A stretch of DNA of 64,000 nt from Agrypnia vestita (Eukaryota; Arthropoda; Insecta; Trichoptera; Phryganeidae). A model generated the notes under the pieces. That model ran no database searches. It had not been told where the DNA came from and was given only the letters and a program-made list of their open reading frames with translations. This document shows positions 34,701 through 45,400 of this stretch, one piece after another (position 1 is the stretch's first letter; the number at the start of each line of letters is the position of its first letter). The position numbers and the translations under genes were made by a program. Location of the stretch: contig JADDOH010023189.1 of assembly GCA_016648135.1 (NCBI GenBank), forward strand, positions 38,165 to 102,164, in the 5' to 3' direction.

Positions 34701-36375
34701 ATGGGAAAGCATGTATGGAAGTCTTTATTGGGCTTTTACATAATATTACGACCTGTCTTAACCCTTTAAATTCCATGAGCATGTTTATGCGTCAAATCAT
34801 GTGCGGGATTACACTTTTCGGTCTTGCAGAGATAGGATTAAACACAATTTTCAATATCATATATTTAAAGTCAATCTGCAGTGTATGAATGATAATTCCC
34901 AGCATTTTATAAACGATTAAACCTTATAGTGTTTTATTAAAACCGGTAATTAAATTGTATGTTAATAATTTTTTTTTAACCCCTGGAATTTAAAAGGTTA
35001 ACAATTTACCAACGGCGACATCTGTCTACTGTTTTATGGGAATAACAAATTTCAACCATAAATAGCGATGCACAGTTGTATTAAAAATGTAGAATGAGGT
35101 ACATAAATAACATATGCCGGGTGTCTCATAGCTAGTAGCAAAATTACAGGTGGATTCCTGCTTTGATATTGAGTCGAAAATGTTCAAGCAACCATGACCT
35201 AATATCAATAGTTATAGAGATATGCAATCGAAGTTGGTATTTTATTTTCAATTTTTCTAACTTATTTTCTGTAAAACTTCAGACTTTAAAAATTCATTCA
35301 CCTCAATACTAGTCAAATAAAAGAGAAAAAACAAACAAAAAATATTTTTCAAATTTCTACAAGGTTTTCATCATTTTATTTGAAAATGAATGGATTTTTA
35401 ATATTCAATATAAATTACTTTCATAACAGTCTAAACGTTTTACAAAAGATAAGCCAGAAATATTGAGAGAAAAATGCAAACTTTGATGTCACTTACCTCC
35501 GTAACTCTCAACATTTCACCTAAAGCCTAATGTTTTCTAATCATTTTTTTTTTCAAATAGAGATGCGAACACGGAGTACACGTGGCATCGATATTCTTAC
35601 TATTTTCAAAATAAGCTAAACGCTTGTGCTATGAAAATAGAACTAACTTACCAGTATCTTAGAATGGGGCTCCAACCGATCATCAGATCCACTAGGCGAG
35701 CGTCATGACCACTACACCCACAAGCTACTCTCTAATACCAACTATTAATTGCAAAAACTAACAAATAATTAAATGAAGTAGACTCCCCCAATGTTTTTCG
35801 TACCTTTTTTTTTTACGTTTTAACAGGCCAAGAGGCCCAACTACAGAAGCGAAATACATTGCAAAACACCCAGGCTTGACTACATCACATAGATTAACAT
35901 TGTGACCTCACTGGGAATCGAACCCGGAACCCTCGGTATGGGAAGCCAGTATCATACCCAGGGCCGCCGCGTATTTGAGATTTGTATCTGATTGTGTCAA
36001 CGATCGGCAACTGATTTTTTACAATTCGACAACCATCGGTATGTCTTAGTTATTAATCATCAACACAAATCCCGAATCGTTATTACCGTTGTACCGAAAA
36101 TAACAGGTTAAAATAATGGTTTAAATATCGCTACTAGCTAATGAGACACTTGTATAAAACTAACTCAGGTAGATGCGGGATTATTTACTGTTTTAATTTT
36201 GCAGGTTAAACGTGATAATCTAGCCACAGTTTGTGTATGCGCTGGCGACTTCAAGCTGATGCTGTCAAAGAAGGACATTCTGATCAATTTGAAAACATTC
36301 AAGCTGATAGCCGATTACTTCAAAATGCCTCTTCTGCGAGAAGCCGTAATATTCAATTTGCAGAGCTCTAAATAA
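19784..36375 (+). CDS. POLE: DNA polymerase epsilon catalytic subunit, C-terminal part only (14 exons)
   Basis: Exons: 19784-19965, 20798-20994, 21075-21225, 23296-23451, 24307-24515, 25177-25321, 26374-26558, 26666-26790, 27895-27984, 29023-29180, 30153-30318, 33162-33340, 34484-34616 and 36205-36375. All have GT-AG borders and compatible phases; together they give about 748 residues to the stop TAA. Recognisable family blocks are [26 protein letters not shown] with [21 protein letters not shown] and NPALEFV. The C-terminal zinc modules are CysA (CKVC near [10 protein letters not shown], then CPIC) and CysB (CVRC, then CVCAGDF). This is the inactive B-family half plus the region that binds POLE2 and CMG helicase. 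The N-terminal exonuclease/polymerase half (roughly 1,500 residues) is absent from the 20 kb upstream. It is convergent with SEC13, and a polyadenylation signal lies at 36457. Confidence 0.92.
22813..23043. mobile_element. MITE with about 30-bp terminal inverted repeats in a POLE intron
   Basis: The left end GTGTGCATTGAGAACAAGAA is matched by the complement of the right end, GTGTGCCGTGAGAACAAGAA. The interior is AT-rich and non-coding. No target-site duplication is assigned. Confidence 0.6.
23527..24055 (+). mobile_element. Pogo/Tigger-like element, copy 2
   Basis: The left end AGTAAAACCCCGTTAACTCG and right end GAATTAACGAGGTTCTACTG match copy 1, with TA at both borders. It is internally deleted and has no intact ORF. 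It lies in the intron after the fourth visible POLE exon. Confidence 0.7.
25668..25948 (+). pseudogene. LINE reverse-transcriptase 3' relic
   Basis: Read in one main frame with internal stops, this contains [14 protein letters not shown], then [16 protein letters not shown] and [14 protein letters not shown]. This is the highly characteristic C-terminal tail of non-LTR retrotransposon ORF2 proteins (Jockey/R1/RTE group). It is a degraded, truncated insertion in a POLE intron. Confidence 0.75.
25958..26091 (-). mobile_element. Pogo/Tigger-like fragment, copy 3
   Basis: The terminal part with GAATTATCGGAGTTTTCGAA, ending TGGGATTTTACTG followed by TA. Only one end is preserved. Confidence 0.6.
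26135..26265 (+). repeat. SINE-A copy 2
   Basis: CCCAGTGGGCATGGCCCTGG, then GGGTTCGACTCGC, then ATTAATCTATATGATG: same layout as the copy at 10572. It directly follows the Tigger fragment. Confidence 0.65.
26945..27345 (+). repeat. Foldback repeat, CAAGCAACCATGACC family
   Basis: The left part AAAATGTTCAAGCAACCATG and right part CTGTTGATCATGGTTGCTTA are complementary arms around an AT-rich core. Located in a POLE intron. Confidence 0.6.
27577..27823 (+). mobile_element. MITE with GGGTATAAAAGCAAAGG inverted ends
   Basis: The left end GGGTATAAAAAAGCAAAGGT and right end ATATTGCTGCCTTTGCTTTT are complementary. The family recurs at 31404-32838 and as a single end at 60540-60575. Confidence 0.55.
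28330..28880 (-). mobile_element. Probable solo LTR of a retrotransposon
   Basis: On the minus strand the segment shows a TATAAAAGGCCTGGCG core promoter (about 28641-28625), a GC-rich leader and an AATAAAGTG polyadenylation signal about 200 nt later. That is the promoter-then-poly(A) order of an LTR. Candidate borders are TGTGAAGCGG and ACCAATTGCTTCA. No internal gag or pol sequence and no clear target duplication were found, so this remains a structural inference. Confidence 0.4.
29343..30107 (+). mobile_element. Pogo/Tigger-like element, copy 4
   Basis: The degenerate left end GTAAAACCACAATAATTCAA and right end TTGAATTAACGAGGTTCTCC flank AT-rich interior sequence containing the family block GATAATTTGAAAACCCCGG. 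It has no transposase. Confidence 0.6.
31529..31720 (+). pseudogene. LINE ORF2 C-terminal fragment
   Basis: A 63-codon open stretch with [20 protein letters not shown] and EEFKKR. This is the usual last segment of a non-LTR retrotransposon reverse transcriptase. No upstream RT domain is attached. Confidence 0.6.
31812..32245 (-). repeat. 430-bp dispersed repeat, copy 1
   Basis: Matches 46895-47330 in the opposite orientation. Shared blocks include ACACAATACATAATGTAC and CGGTAATATCGGTCCATTAT (read on the minus strand). It has no assigned family. Confidence 0.6.
33403..34472. mobile_element. piggyBac-like element abutting a POLE splice acceptor
   Basis: Begins TTAACCCTTTCCTCGCGGCT and ends AGCCGTCTAAGGGTTAA, so both ends show TTAA followed by CCCTT-type inverted termini, the mark of piggyBac insertions. 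A second, tandem TTAACCCTCTCC copy of the left end is at 33444. No intact transposase is seen. The right TTAA is only 11 nt upstream of the POLE exon at 34484. Confidence 0.5.
34758..35001. mobile_element. Short piggyBac-like MITE
   Basis: TTAACCCTTTAAATTCCATG at the left and GGAATTTAAAAGGTTAA at the right are complementary ends, each including the TTAA target. About 240 bp, non-coding, in the last POLE intron. Confidence 0.6.
35578..35737 (-). repeat. SINE-B copy
   Basis: Minus-strand reading gives the tRNA-like head with GGTTGGAGCCCC, then AAGTTAGTTCTATTTTCATA and GAATATCGATGCCACG. Same family as 12752-12930. Confidence 0.65.
35808..35975 (-). repeat. SINE-A copy 3
   Basis: Minus-strand reading gives TGATACTGGCTTCCCATACC, GGGTTCGATTCCC and a body with TTAATCTATGTGATG, ending in a poly-A tail. 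The B box is the best preserved of the three copies. Confidence 0.7.
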
Positions 36376-36456
36376 GAAAACCTTAATTTATTTCATTTGA
36401 GATTTTATTTATTTTTTTATAAAACAGACAATATTATCAGGCACATTTATCATGTC

Positions 36457-36462
36457 AATAAA
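36457..36462 (+). promoter_or_regulatory. POLE polyadenylation signal
   Basis: AATAAA about 80 nt downstream of the POLE stop codon, followed by AAGATTTC and T-rich sequence. Confidence 0.55.
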
Positions 36463-36616
36463 AAGATTTCTTCTTATTTCCTAGTTTTATTATAATGGTA
36501 AAATTGATTATGTACAGAAGCAAGAATTCAACACAATATTAAATACATATTATAATTTACATTTAACGTAATTCTGTTTTAAATTGCTGTTATGTGATGG
36601 CAGAGAATCAGACAGT

Positions 36617-36886
36617 CGGCTGTATTCTGAAAATAGCAATCGTTGCTATTTCGGTATCTTGGTAGTTATTGTATAACATTGTTACGCCGTCATTTTTGAT
36701 ATTCTTAAGTTTCACAATTTGTGAATAACTTAATGTTTGTTTAGGTTTTAGAGCTTTCTGATTAATTGAATCCATTAATTTCAAACCTGTCAAACTTAAA
36801 ACATCAACATTGACAACATTACAATGTTACGCAATAACTGTCAAGACACCGAAATGGAAATGATTGCTATTTTCAGAATACGGCCC
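36617..36886. mobile_element. MITE with GTATTCTGAAAATAGCAATC ends
   Basis: The left end GGCTGTATTCTGAAAATAGC and the complement of the right end GGGCCGTATTCTGAAAATAG match over about 40 bp, including the following CATTTCGGTGTCTTG-like part. It is non-coding. Confidence 0.65.
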
Positions 36887-37607
36887 AATTTTTCAAACCA
36901 AAGTTTATTTTGTGTCTAGTTTGCATATAATCAAGCTTACCAGAAGCATTTCTTAACCTTTCCTTTTTGGTGTTGTAAACCGAGTTGATATTGCCTCGAA
37001 TTTTGTGAATATCTCTGTAAATATATTAAATACTATATAGATATAATAATAATAATATAGAGTTTAGGCATTCCTCTGCAATGTTTTAGATAAATAATTA
37101 TAATCTGTAAATATTTATCGAACGCAACAAAAAGAAAATTTTTCTTGAAGAAACTGACATATATCAATATGTGTATGTATCGTAAGTGGAGAGTGGTGCG
37201 GGAGGCGCAGTACACCGGATTCCCGATTTACAACTCTATAGTAGCAGGGCGCGCACTAGCCGAGTTAGATGCATCTTTATGCTGTCTTTTGTGTTATTTC
37301 TCATTTTTAGCAATTTAATAAATGTAAAATATACGTATTCGTTGACTTGAAAGTTTTAAAAGTCTATGTAAGCATCGGGATGTGCGTTCTTATTTTAACA
37401 CCATATTGGAAAGGTTAAAATAAAAGAGTGAACTAGACTATGACAGTCTTCAGTGTTTGAGATTACCTCTTATCGGTCTACAATATTATCTTTTGTCTAA
37501 AAACATATCTCAAAGCCGTCTTCATCATAAACGAGAATCAAACTATCCAAAAGAAACTAGGTAATTATTCAAAACATAATATACTCAAAGTTTTTATCAT
37601 TATACTT

Positions 37608-37613
37608 TTTATT
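37608..37613 (-). promoter_or_regulatory. SEC13 polyadenylation signal
   Basis: AATAAA on the minus strand about 40 nt after the stop codon; it would give a very short 3' UTR. Confidence 0.55.
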
Positions 37614-37651
37614 CTCAGTTTACCAGCCCAGATTAAAGACGTGGCAAATTT

Positions 37652-39841
37652 TCAGTTGAGACCGCCATCGTCAGAATTTCCCGAATGCCCGATTCCCCGC
37701 GCCACTTCACTGATGCACGCCCACTGACCCTCGTTGCTCTCCCTCCACAGGCTTACTTTGTTATCCCCACCAGACACGGCGAGAATATTTCCAGTCAGGG
37801 ACCAGCTGACGCTCCACACAACATCGTCGAATGTGTGGAGAATGGTGGAGTGCCAAGATATATTGTCATCGCTGGTCCATATCACGACACGTTTGTCTTG
37901 AGAGCAGGAAGCTATGACGGAGCGAGGAAGACCGATGGACGGGGCCCACGCAACGTCACGGATCCAATCTGTGTGAATTTCGAGCCTAGTTTCTTCCGTC
38001 CATTGATCGGCTTTCTCTATCCATATCTGAAAAGAATGAAAATTTTACAGAATTCTGGTGGTACAGTTGGCCCGATAATAAAATTATGACAAAACAACAA
38101 ATATTAATGACTTGATACATGGTATTCGGCCTGTCAAGATAAAAACAGACACAAAATTGCAATTTTTACATGCAATTGTTTTATTTTTATGTTGACGCAA
38201 GTAAAAAAAATCTTGTGTTATTTATTAAATATTGTATTGATGGAATGCAAGTCTAGAGGCAAGTAAGGGGACAAAAAGTACCACTTTGCATATGACAAGA
38301 ATGCAGGGTGACATATATGAATAGGGTTATCTGGTTGTGTCAATTCCACAATTTATAACTGATTTTGAAAGCATGTTTGTGTATTTAAAAAGCATTTTAT
38401 CAAAATTGTATTCATTTAAAATCTCCGGTCTGGCTTTAAAATCAGTTACAAAAACATTCATCTCAATTTTGTTTACTAGATACTGATACATTTGCTTCTA
38501 ATCCCCTCTTATATTAATGAAACACAAAACTCTTAATGCTGAACAAGATAAATATGGAAACCAGTAAGAATTATGTATGTAGCTGGATGTCTTTGGTTTG
38601 ATGTACCTGTACCCTATGGGTACCAGGTTGTATATAGCTACCCGATGAGGTACCAACGCCCTAAGGGACATGTAACAGATAAGTTTCATTAAAAGAAAAC
38701 TCGATCTCTATTTCGGCAATTCTTAAACAATCCAAAGCATCCGGAATGAAAGTGTCATAATTTGGGAGGAGCAATAAAGATAAGAATTAATTAAATACTA
38801 TTTTAGAACATAACCCTTAACACAAAAAAAATTAATAAATTAATGTAAATAGAAAGTACTCTTTAGATACGTGGTTAATAATAAGATGATTAAAATATTA
38901 ATGGCATTCTACAAAATCCCGACAAAAGTTATTATGAAGAAAATTTGAAATAGAATGTACAATTTTTTTAAAATAAATACCTCACTATTCCTTAGAGATT
39001 AGGTCAGGACACTTTGTAACATAACAACCTTGCGAATTAATATCACATGTTACATTATTTTCGTAAGCGCTTATTATATAAACAACAATCAAAAAGTTTA
39101 ACATATAACTAAGTATACTATGTTTTTAAAAATCTTTACTCAATATAATTGACAACTCATAAGATCTCCAAAGAGGTTGCACATTTCAAGGATTATTATA
39201 TTTTGTCTAAGCTACGATCGGTCCCACTGTGGAGATATGGAAAAACAAATATGACAAAACCAGTTAATTACCTTTACGAGATTGTCGCACCCACCGGAGA
39301 CCAGGCGTTTAACGGCACTCTTGTTGCCCAATGGGTCTAAGCCAGGATCTGCAGATATAGCAGGGCACCAGCTAACAGTATTACATCCTATAGCATGCGC
39401 GCCCGGAATCTTCCGCGCCTCCCAGTTTCCGCCATCCTGATTGTATGATACAATCGAAATGGATCCATCCGAGCTGCCGCACGCCAGGACGAGGCCATAC
39501 TCCGCCGGAGCCCACGCTACCGAGTTCACAGACGACTCGTGATTGCTATACTCGTACAGCTTGCTCCATTCGCCGGCTTCCTTCCATATTATTACTTTAC
39601 GATCGTAAGAACACGACGCCAACAAATTTCCATACTTCGGATGCGCCCAGGCCACTTGCCACACTGGACCAAAGTGTCCTTTTAGGTCGGCCGCTAAAGT
39701 TTGAGTTCCGCTCTTAATATCGTAAACTTTTACAGAATTGTCGGAAGAACACGTAGCTAGTCTCAATCCGTAATAATCGAGTTCGGCATCGTGTATCATA
39801 TCTTCATGGCCGGTATCAATCGTGTTTAGCACCGATACCAT
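37652..39841 (-). CDS. SEC13: SEC13, WD40 coat protein (COPII, nuclear pore, GATOR2)
   Basis: Two exons, 39841-39272 and 38026-37652, joined at AAG|GTAATT and TTTTCAG|ATATGG, give 314 residues, close to the usual 300-325. The protein is a six-bladed beta-propeller. Diagnostic blocks are the start [88 protein letters not shown] and [12 protein letters not shown]13 pairs with SEC31 in the outer COPII cage and with NUP145C/NUP96 in the nuclear pore Y complex. The start ATG is in an AAAATGG context. The exon split falls at a codon boundary inside a WD repeat. The gene is convergent with POLE. Identity is secure. Confidence 0.96.
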
Positions 39842-41651
39842 TTTGATAAATTATTTTTATGAAACACTAGGCACGAAATAATGAAATATTTTGACGAAAC
39901 GTCAAACACGGCGGTTCAAACGAGCGGACGTGGAGAGGAGGGTCTGTAGCGTTGACGTGGTTCAATAAAAAAATTACGCTAAAATGACCTTTATGGCTCA
40001 ATCTTATAAAACGTGGATGTATGGTTTATCGAGTAATATCAAATTTACAATAAAATCCTAAGTATAAATATAATAATTTCATCACATTTAAACTTCGTTT
40101 ATATGCAATATGTTTTAGCTTTTGATAAATTCTTAAAATTAGTAAATTTTCGTCTGAGTTTCAATATAATATACCTAAGGGACATTTGTTTTGAGACTAT
40201 TATAGAATTCCATTATTTAGATCTATAAATACGATGTACAGCCGCTCAAGATTATAAGTATATTTTAATAATGTTTATTATTTGATGTGAATTTATTCTT
40301 TGATTAGCGATGAGGGGGCGAAGTAGCAGGGGAGAGGTTTTGGGCACCAAAAATAATTTGAAGGAGGAGGTTGCATTGGTTGCATTAAATTTGGATAGGG
40401 TAGGGTAGAGATGAAAGTGCCACTTTTTACAAATGACAGGATAACATGTGTGTTAAAGAAAATGTATCCGAAACTCATTTAATATACCAAACACAAGTGA
40501 ATGACACTGACTTTTCTTTTTATTTTAAAATCAGTCAGATGGAACTTTTATCCCCACTTGTGGGGCTAAAAGTTTCATCACTGATGATGTACCTATTGAT
40601 AAATATTCAGTAAATTAATGGATGTCGTATAAATGCTTCATTTACGTCATGTTATTTAGTTGTTTTTATTTATTAAAATATATCAGGGCGAGGGAGTGAG
40701 ATAAGCGGGAAAGATTGTGTCATCCGGCGGGTCCTAATGAATGTATATGCAAAATTTGGGTCAGATCTGTCGAAGAGTATTGATTTGTATAGAAAATATA
40801 TCCATGTGTGGGGGGGGAGTAAAGGGAAGAGGGTGGGTCATCCGCCGTGTCCTAATAAATATGTATACAAAATTTGTATCAGATTGGTGATACGGTGTAG
40901 ATGTGGATAGAGAATAGACAGACAGACATTGAGATTTATAGTAATAGATTAAAAAAATAATTTTAAAAATGTCAATGTTTTCTTTATTTAATAAAGAATT
41001 AAAAAATATAAAAATATTCTACTCCCTCAAATTACCAATTATATTACACTACACCCCTGACAATGCAATGAATATATTTACTTCCCTGCCGTTCATAATC
41101 AACCTAAATCCGAATGCTTACATTTCAACGCTGACCTTATTCCATAGCTAGGTTTCAAAATGAACTTAAGTCCATTTTAAATGTTAAAATAACTCGCGAA
41201 GTATACAAATTTCATTTACGTCATGTTATTTGAATGTTTTATTTTTAATTCCTTATAATATTAGTTTTTATTTCATCTTATTTAAGTTATAAACAAGATG
41301 TAAAAGGGTTTTTTCTTGATTTGCCAAAAAAATAGTTCATGGCGTTAGGTAGGTTTTGATACGCAACGCCTCACTTCTTTCACTTATTATGTCGTATGCT
41401 TATTATGTCTATGTTATTTCTTTTACTTTTACTGTCGTGTTGTATTATTTCTGTTACTAATATTTGATACATGTGATTACTATTTATTTAACTTAGTATG
41501 TATGAAACTATACTTATGAATAGTATTTCTGTTAACTATTATATCTGAAACAAAAACAACTTATATCCAAATCTTTGCAAGACTAAGCAAGGAAGAAATT
41601 AAATAAATTCAATAAAAAAAATCAATACAGTGATATCTATAACGGACTATA
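39842..41651. other. SEC13 5' flank and LINE-tail-like spacer
   Basis: No exon is recognised. At 40680-40930 there are two related, successive blocks (CATCCGGCGGGTCCTAATGA and CATCCGCCGTGTCCTAATAA) followed by GACAGACAGACATTGAGATT. This layout is typical of the 3' UTR of insect non-LTR retrotransposons. The SEC13 promoter must lie just beyond 39842, but no TATA box is evident. Confidence 0.45.
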
Positions 41652-42334
41652 AAGGTACAGATACACATGCTTATTATTATTAGTGGCATGCTAATGAGCA
41701 TGCCACTAGTAAGCATGCCCTAACAACTGTACACACTTGCTCATTACTGGCATGCTTATTTAGTGGCATACTCATAAATAAGCATGCCCAAAGCTAACAA
41801 TCAAACACACATGCTTGTTAGTAGCATACTCTTACCATAGAATATAGACGTTCTTGTTCAAAATATAAACTTTGCGAACTAAAATAGAAAATTCAAGTGA
41901 ACCAATAAATCAAAAAAGGTTCCGAGTTTCCATCCGCACATTTTTGATTTTAGTTTGCCTGTTAATAAAGTTTCGTAAACATTATTTCTCACTATATTAT
42001 TTTTACACAACGGTGACTGAGTATTCCACAGACATTCGTGATTCCTATAATAAGTCACGAAAAGTAATGTTTTATCATCTCCCCAACGCGCCATATTTGT
42101 TTCATCTGTCGCGGACTGAGAAGATCGCATTGATAATACTAGCCGCGAAGCCCGCGAATGACATAAGCATGCTCATAATAAGCAAGCCTGTTCACACATG
42201 CTCCAAAGATACCCCTTCTCTATGCTCATTACTAGCAATGTGCGTACACACATGCCACTAATAAGCAAGGCCTAAAGAAGGTCGATACTGCGCATGCTCA
42301 CGTGCCACTAAATAAGTATGTGTATTTGTAGCTT
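41652..42334. mobile_element. Harbinger-like non-autonomous element with a Myb/MADF-type relic
   Basis: The left end AAGGTACAGATACACATGCT matches the complement of the right end, AAGCTACAAATACACATACT. TATA is present on both flanks. Sub-terminal arrays of GCATGCTTATT and AGTGGCATG occur at both sides. On the minus strand, 42130-41879 encodes RWGDDKTLLFVTYYRNHE and CLWNTQSP, resembling the MADF/SANT DNA-binding protein carried by Harbinger elements. It ends 120 nt before the start codon of the next gene. Confidence 0.55.
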
Positions 42335-42453
42335 TATAAATATAATACAGATAAGAGCAAAAATTATTGTTCTTTATACAAATATTTTGAACTTTTAAAC
42401 AATTTCATATGTTTTGAGATCAAAAGTCATAACATTTAAAAATATTTTTTGAA

Positions 42454-45400
42454 ATGTCTGAAACAACAATAATATCTGTTAACGAGGAGGATGAGTACGA
42501 GGGGGGAGAGTATGAGGAAGAGCTGGGAGAGGATAAAGAAAAGGGGAGCGTGCATGAAGGCCCCGAAAAGTTAGAAATCTTGGATTTTATCAATAAAAGA
42601 AACAAAACTATTAAAGAACCAGTACTCCAATTCATATTTGATGATTTTCCTCCGGAGCCAATACAAATTTTTGAACAGTTTCAATATGAGTACATGAATT
42701 ACAACAAATTGAATCATGTTGTTGAAAATTTTCATGACCAATGGGGAAAGGTAATCTCTCGACTTCAAAAATATGAAAAAATGGTTCAAGAAAATGAGAA
42801 GACCAAAGATGATATTCTCGAAGATATTGATAAATTCTTGGACGAAGCAAATAATAAAAATGAAAATGCATTGAAATTTATTGAATCAAAACTTAATTTG
42901 ATGCAAGAGAGCGTCGTAGAATCGATTCAGAAAGAATTAGAGGAATCAAAAAACTTTTTTTATAGTTATATGGAGGCTCTACTGGCAAAAAAAGAAACTA
43001 TAGCTGAACAGTCTGACGAAGAATACTTTATTACAGTATTGGATGAAATAAAATTAAATAAGGAATGGTTAAAAACACAACATGAAGCAGCAGATGCTGC
43101 ATTAAAAAAAATAATAGATGTCCGTGTAAGTAACAACCATTTTTACAACCGTTTTATGAAGTTTTATTATTTTAATTAAATCTAAAATGTATACAATTGG
43201 AATTATGTATTTTAAACAAGCTCGTTAAAAACTGGTTTTTTTTATAATTAAATTGAATTTTTTAGATAGCCACAATTGTTAACAAAACAAGTGCCGATAT
43301 GTCTAACATGTGTAAAAGTATTGCCGAAAAAATAGAGGAATTAGAAGAGAAATTGAAGCAAAAAAGATTAGAGATTGCGGAATTACGATTTCGCGAACTG
43401 AAAGCTAAACTTTCTGCTGAATTAGAAACATTGAAAAGTAGAAAAAGTTTTCTCGATCTTCAAATACGAGCAATAACAGATCTTGACAACTCGCTTAAAG
43501 AACTCAATGAAGAGTTACGGTTGGAATTGGAGAATATGGAGGACACTGAAGAGTTTTTTAAAAATGAAATGTTAGTTATTTATTATTTTTAAAATCAGAA
43601 TCAAGAAGAAATATTTATTTCTTAATGTTCTGAATCCTAGTGTAAGGAAATAGTTATAACATCTTCAATTAAAATAAATAAATTCTTGTATATTCCATGG
43701 AAAGAGTTCCACGACAAAAAGTCCACACGACAAAGATCCACGCAACAAAGGGCCCACTGGACAAAAATTGTGACACCATGCGACAATAGATTCAATGATA
43801 TAATGATGACAAACAAAATTTCAAAATATTTTTTTTTGACAGAGCTTTAAATAAATTAATGAATTAATTAATTAATTGGACGAAATCATTGAAAATAGTT
43901 TTTGCATATTCGCCGATCAAATCAATGGATGAAAATATTGAATATGGCCTTTGCGAATTCTGCCCTATTAAGTGCAGTAAGTACTTTTATTTAGCCTAAC
44001 CTAATCTAATACGCATTTTTCATTATAATTCGCCAAAGGTTATATGCAATATTTTCATCTATCGATCTGATAAGTTTTTGAGAATTTGTGAAAGAGTATT
44101 CAATGATTTTGTCACCATTATCAATTCATTATTATTCATAAAAAAACATTTTTAATTTTGTCTGTTGTCATTACGCCGTGTGGATCTTTTGTCGCATGGG
44201 GCTTTTGTCATTGGACCAAATGTCCGTGGAGCTTTTGTGGTGTCACGCATGGAAAGTATGTAGTTGTGTAAATATATGGGATACAAAAATTGTGTTGAAA
44301 AAAATTTATCAGAGAAAATATAACATTAACTTTATAAAGGTTATTGATCTTGAATCTATAGAAGATTGTTTGGGCCCAGGAGTAGTGCGGTAGGAAAGAT
44401 CAGCACTCGCTACTGGCTGCAGAAGGACTATGCGACTCCCAACTCTGCATTACTGTTGCCATGTGACACTTGGGTATATATTTTGGTAGATGAATTGGCT
44501 TGACTACGCATGCTTTCTCGGCAGCCTGTTCCTAGATGCCAATGTGTGTCCGCTATAAGTTTAAACATATACATTATCACCCCAAATATTAGGGATGTTC
44601 CGACTAGTCGGTAAAGCCGACTATCCGGCCACTTTCGTAGTCGGCGACTATTCGGAAAATAGCGCCGACTATCTGGCTTCTTACTTTTGGTAATCAACTA
44701 ATCAGTCTCTAAAATTACTTGTAAAGAAAAAATATCTATGATATTTATCAAACAAAATTAGTAAATTGTAATTAACAAACAAAATAATAATATATATTCT
44801 TATCTTCAATAAACATTTATAAATATTTCTTCTTATTTAAATAAAAGAGTAGGATTTTTTTTTTATAAACAGACTAAGTAATATTAAACCAAGATTGCAC
44901 GTACATTGTACATGATATACTGAAAAAAAAGTTTATAAAAATTCTAAACATTAATTGCTTCATAAAAACAAAAACAATCACTCTAACGTACTTATATAAA
45001 TCATTGTCCAATTAGTCAAAAAAAATCCATACACGAGACTATTTTTGACATGACATTATGCAATTACAGTATTGTCTTTATTTTTTTACACAAAAACACC
45101 GCTCTGACCCGTGCAAAAGAAAAAATCAATCACGTTCCGACACGCTCGCAGGCGGCGATTGCGACTTGCGCGTTAATCGGCTGTAAACGAAGCATCATGG
45201 AAATTGCCGAATACCCCCGAAACCGTGATCGGCTTGGCCGACTAGTCGGCCGATTAGTCGGCCGCTTTACTACCGACTAATCGGCTAGTCGGCCAAAGTC
45301 ATAATCGACACATCTCTATAAATATGTATTCTCTTAACCTATTCCTGGTTAATTTGCCTGAAAAATATTAACCTCTTCCATTCAAAAAATCTCAAATACA

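Larger units (their letters stand above)
35118..36151. repeat. Foldback element with nested SINEs in the last POLE intron
   Basis: The outer arms GGTGTCTCATAGCTAGTAGC and GCTACTAGCTAATGAGACAC are complementary. An inner part at 35150-35530 belongs to the CAAGCAACCATGACC foldback family. SINE-B and SINE-A copies are inserted at 35578-35737 and 35808-35975, both on the minus strand. Confidence 0.6.
36376..37651. other. Convergent intergenic region between POLE and SEC13
   Basis: It holds the 3' ends of both genes: POLE polyadenylation signal AATAAA at 36457-36462 (+) and SEC13 signal at 37613-37608 (-). A MITE lies at 36617-36886 and the remainder is AT-rich. No other gene is recognised. Confidence 0.6.

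Noticed and set aside
41872..42261. 129-codon plus-strand ORF just before the DPY30-motif gene
   Set aside because: Lies inside a transposon with inverted ends. The opposite strand carries the more plausible Myb/MADF-like relic.
45050..45280. 76-codon ORF ending in repeated GRLVGRLVGR
   Set aside because: Created by the sub-terminal TCGGCCGACTAG repeats of the hAT-like element.
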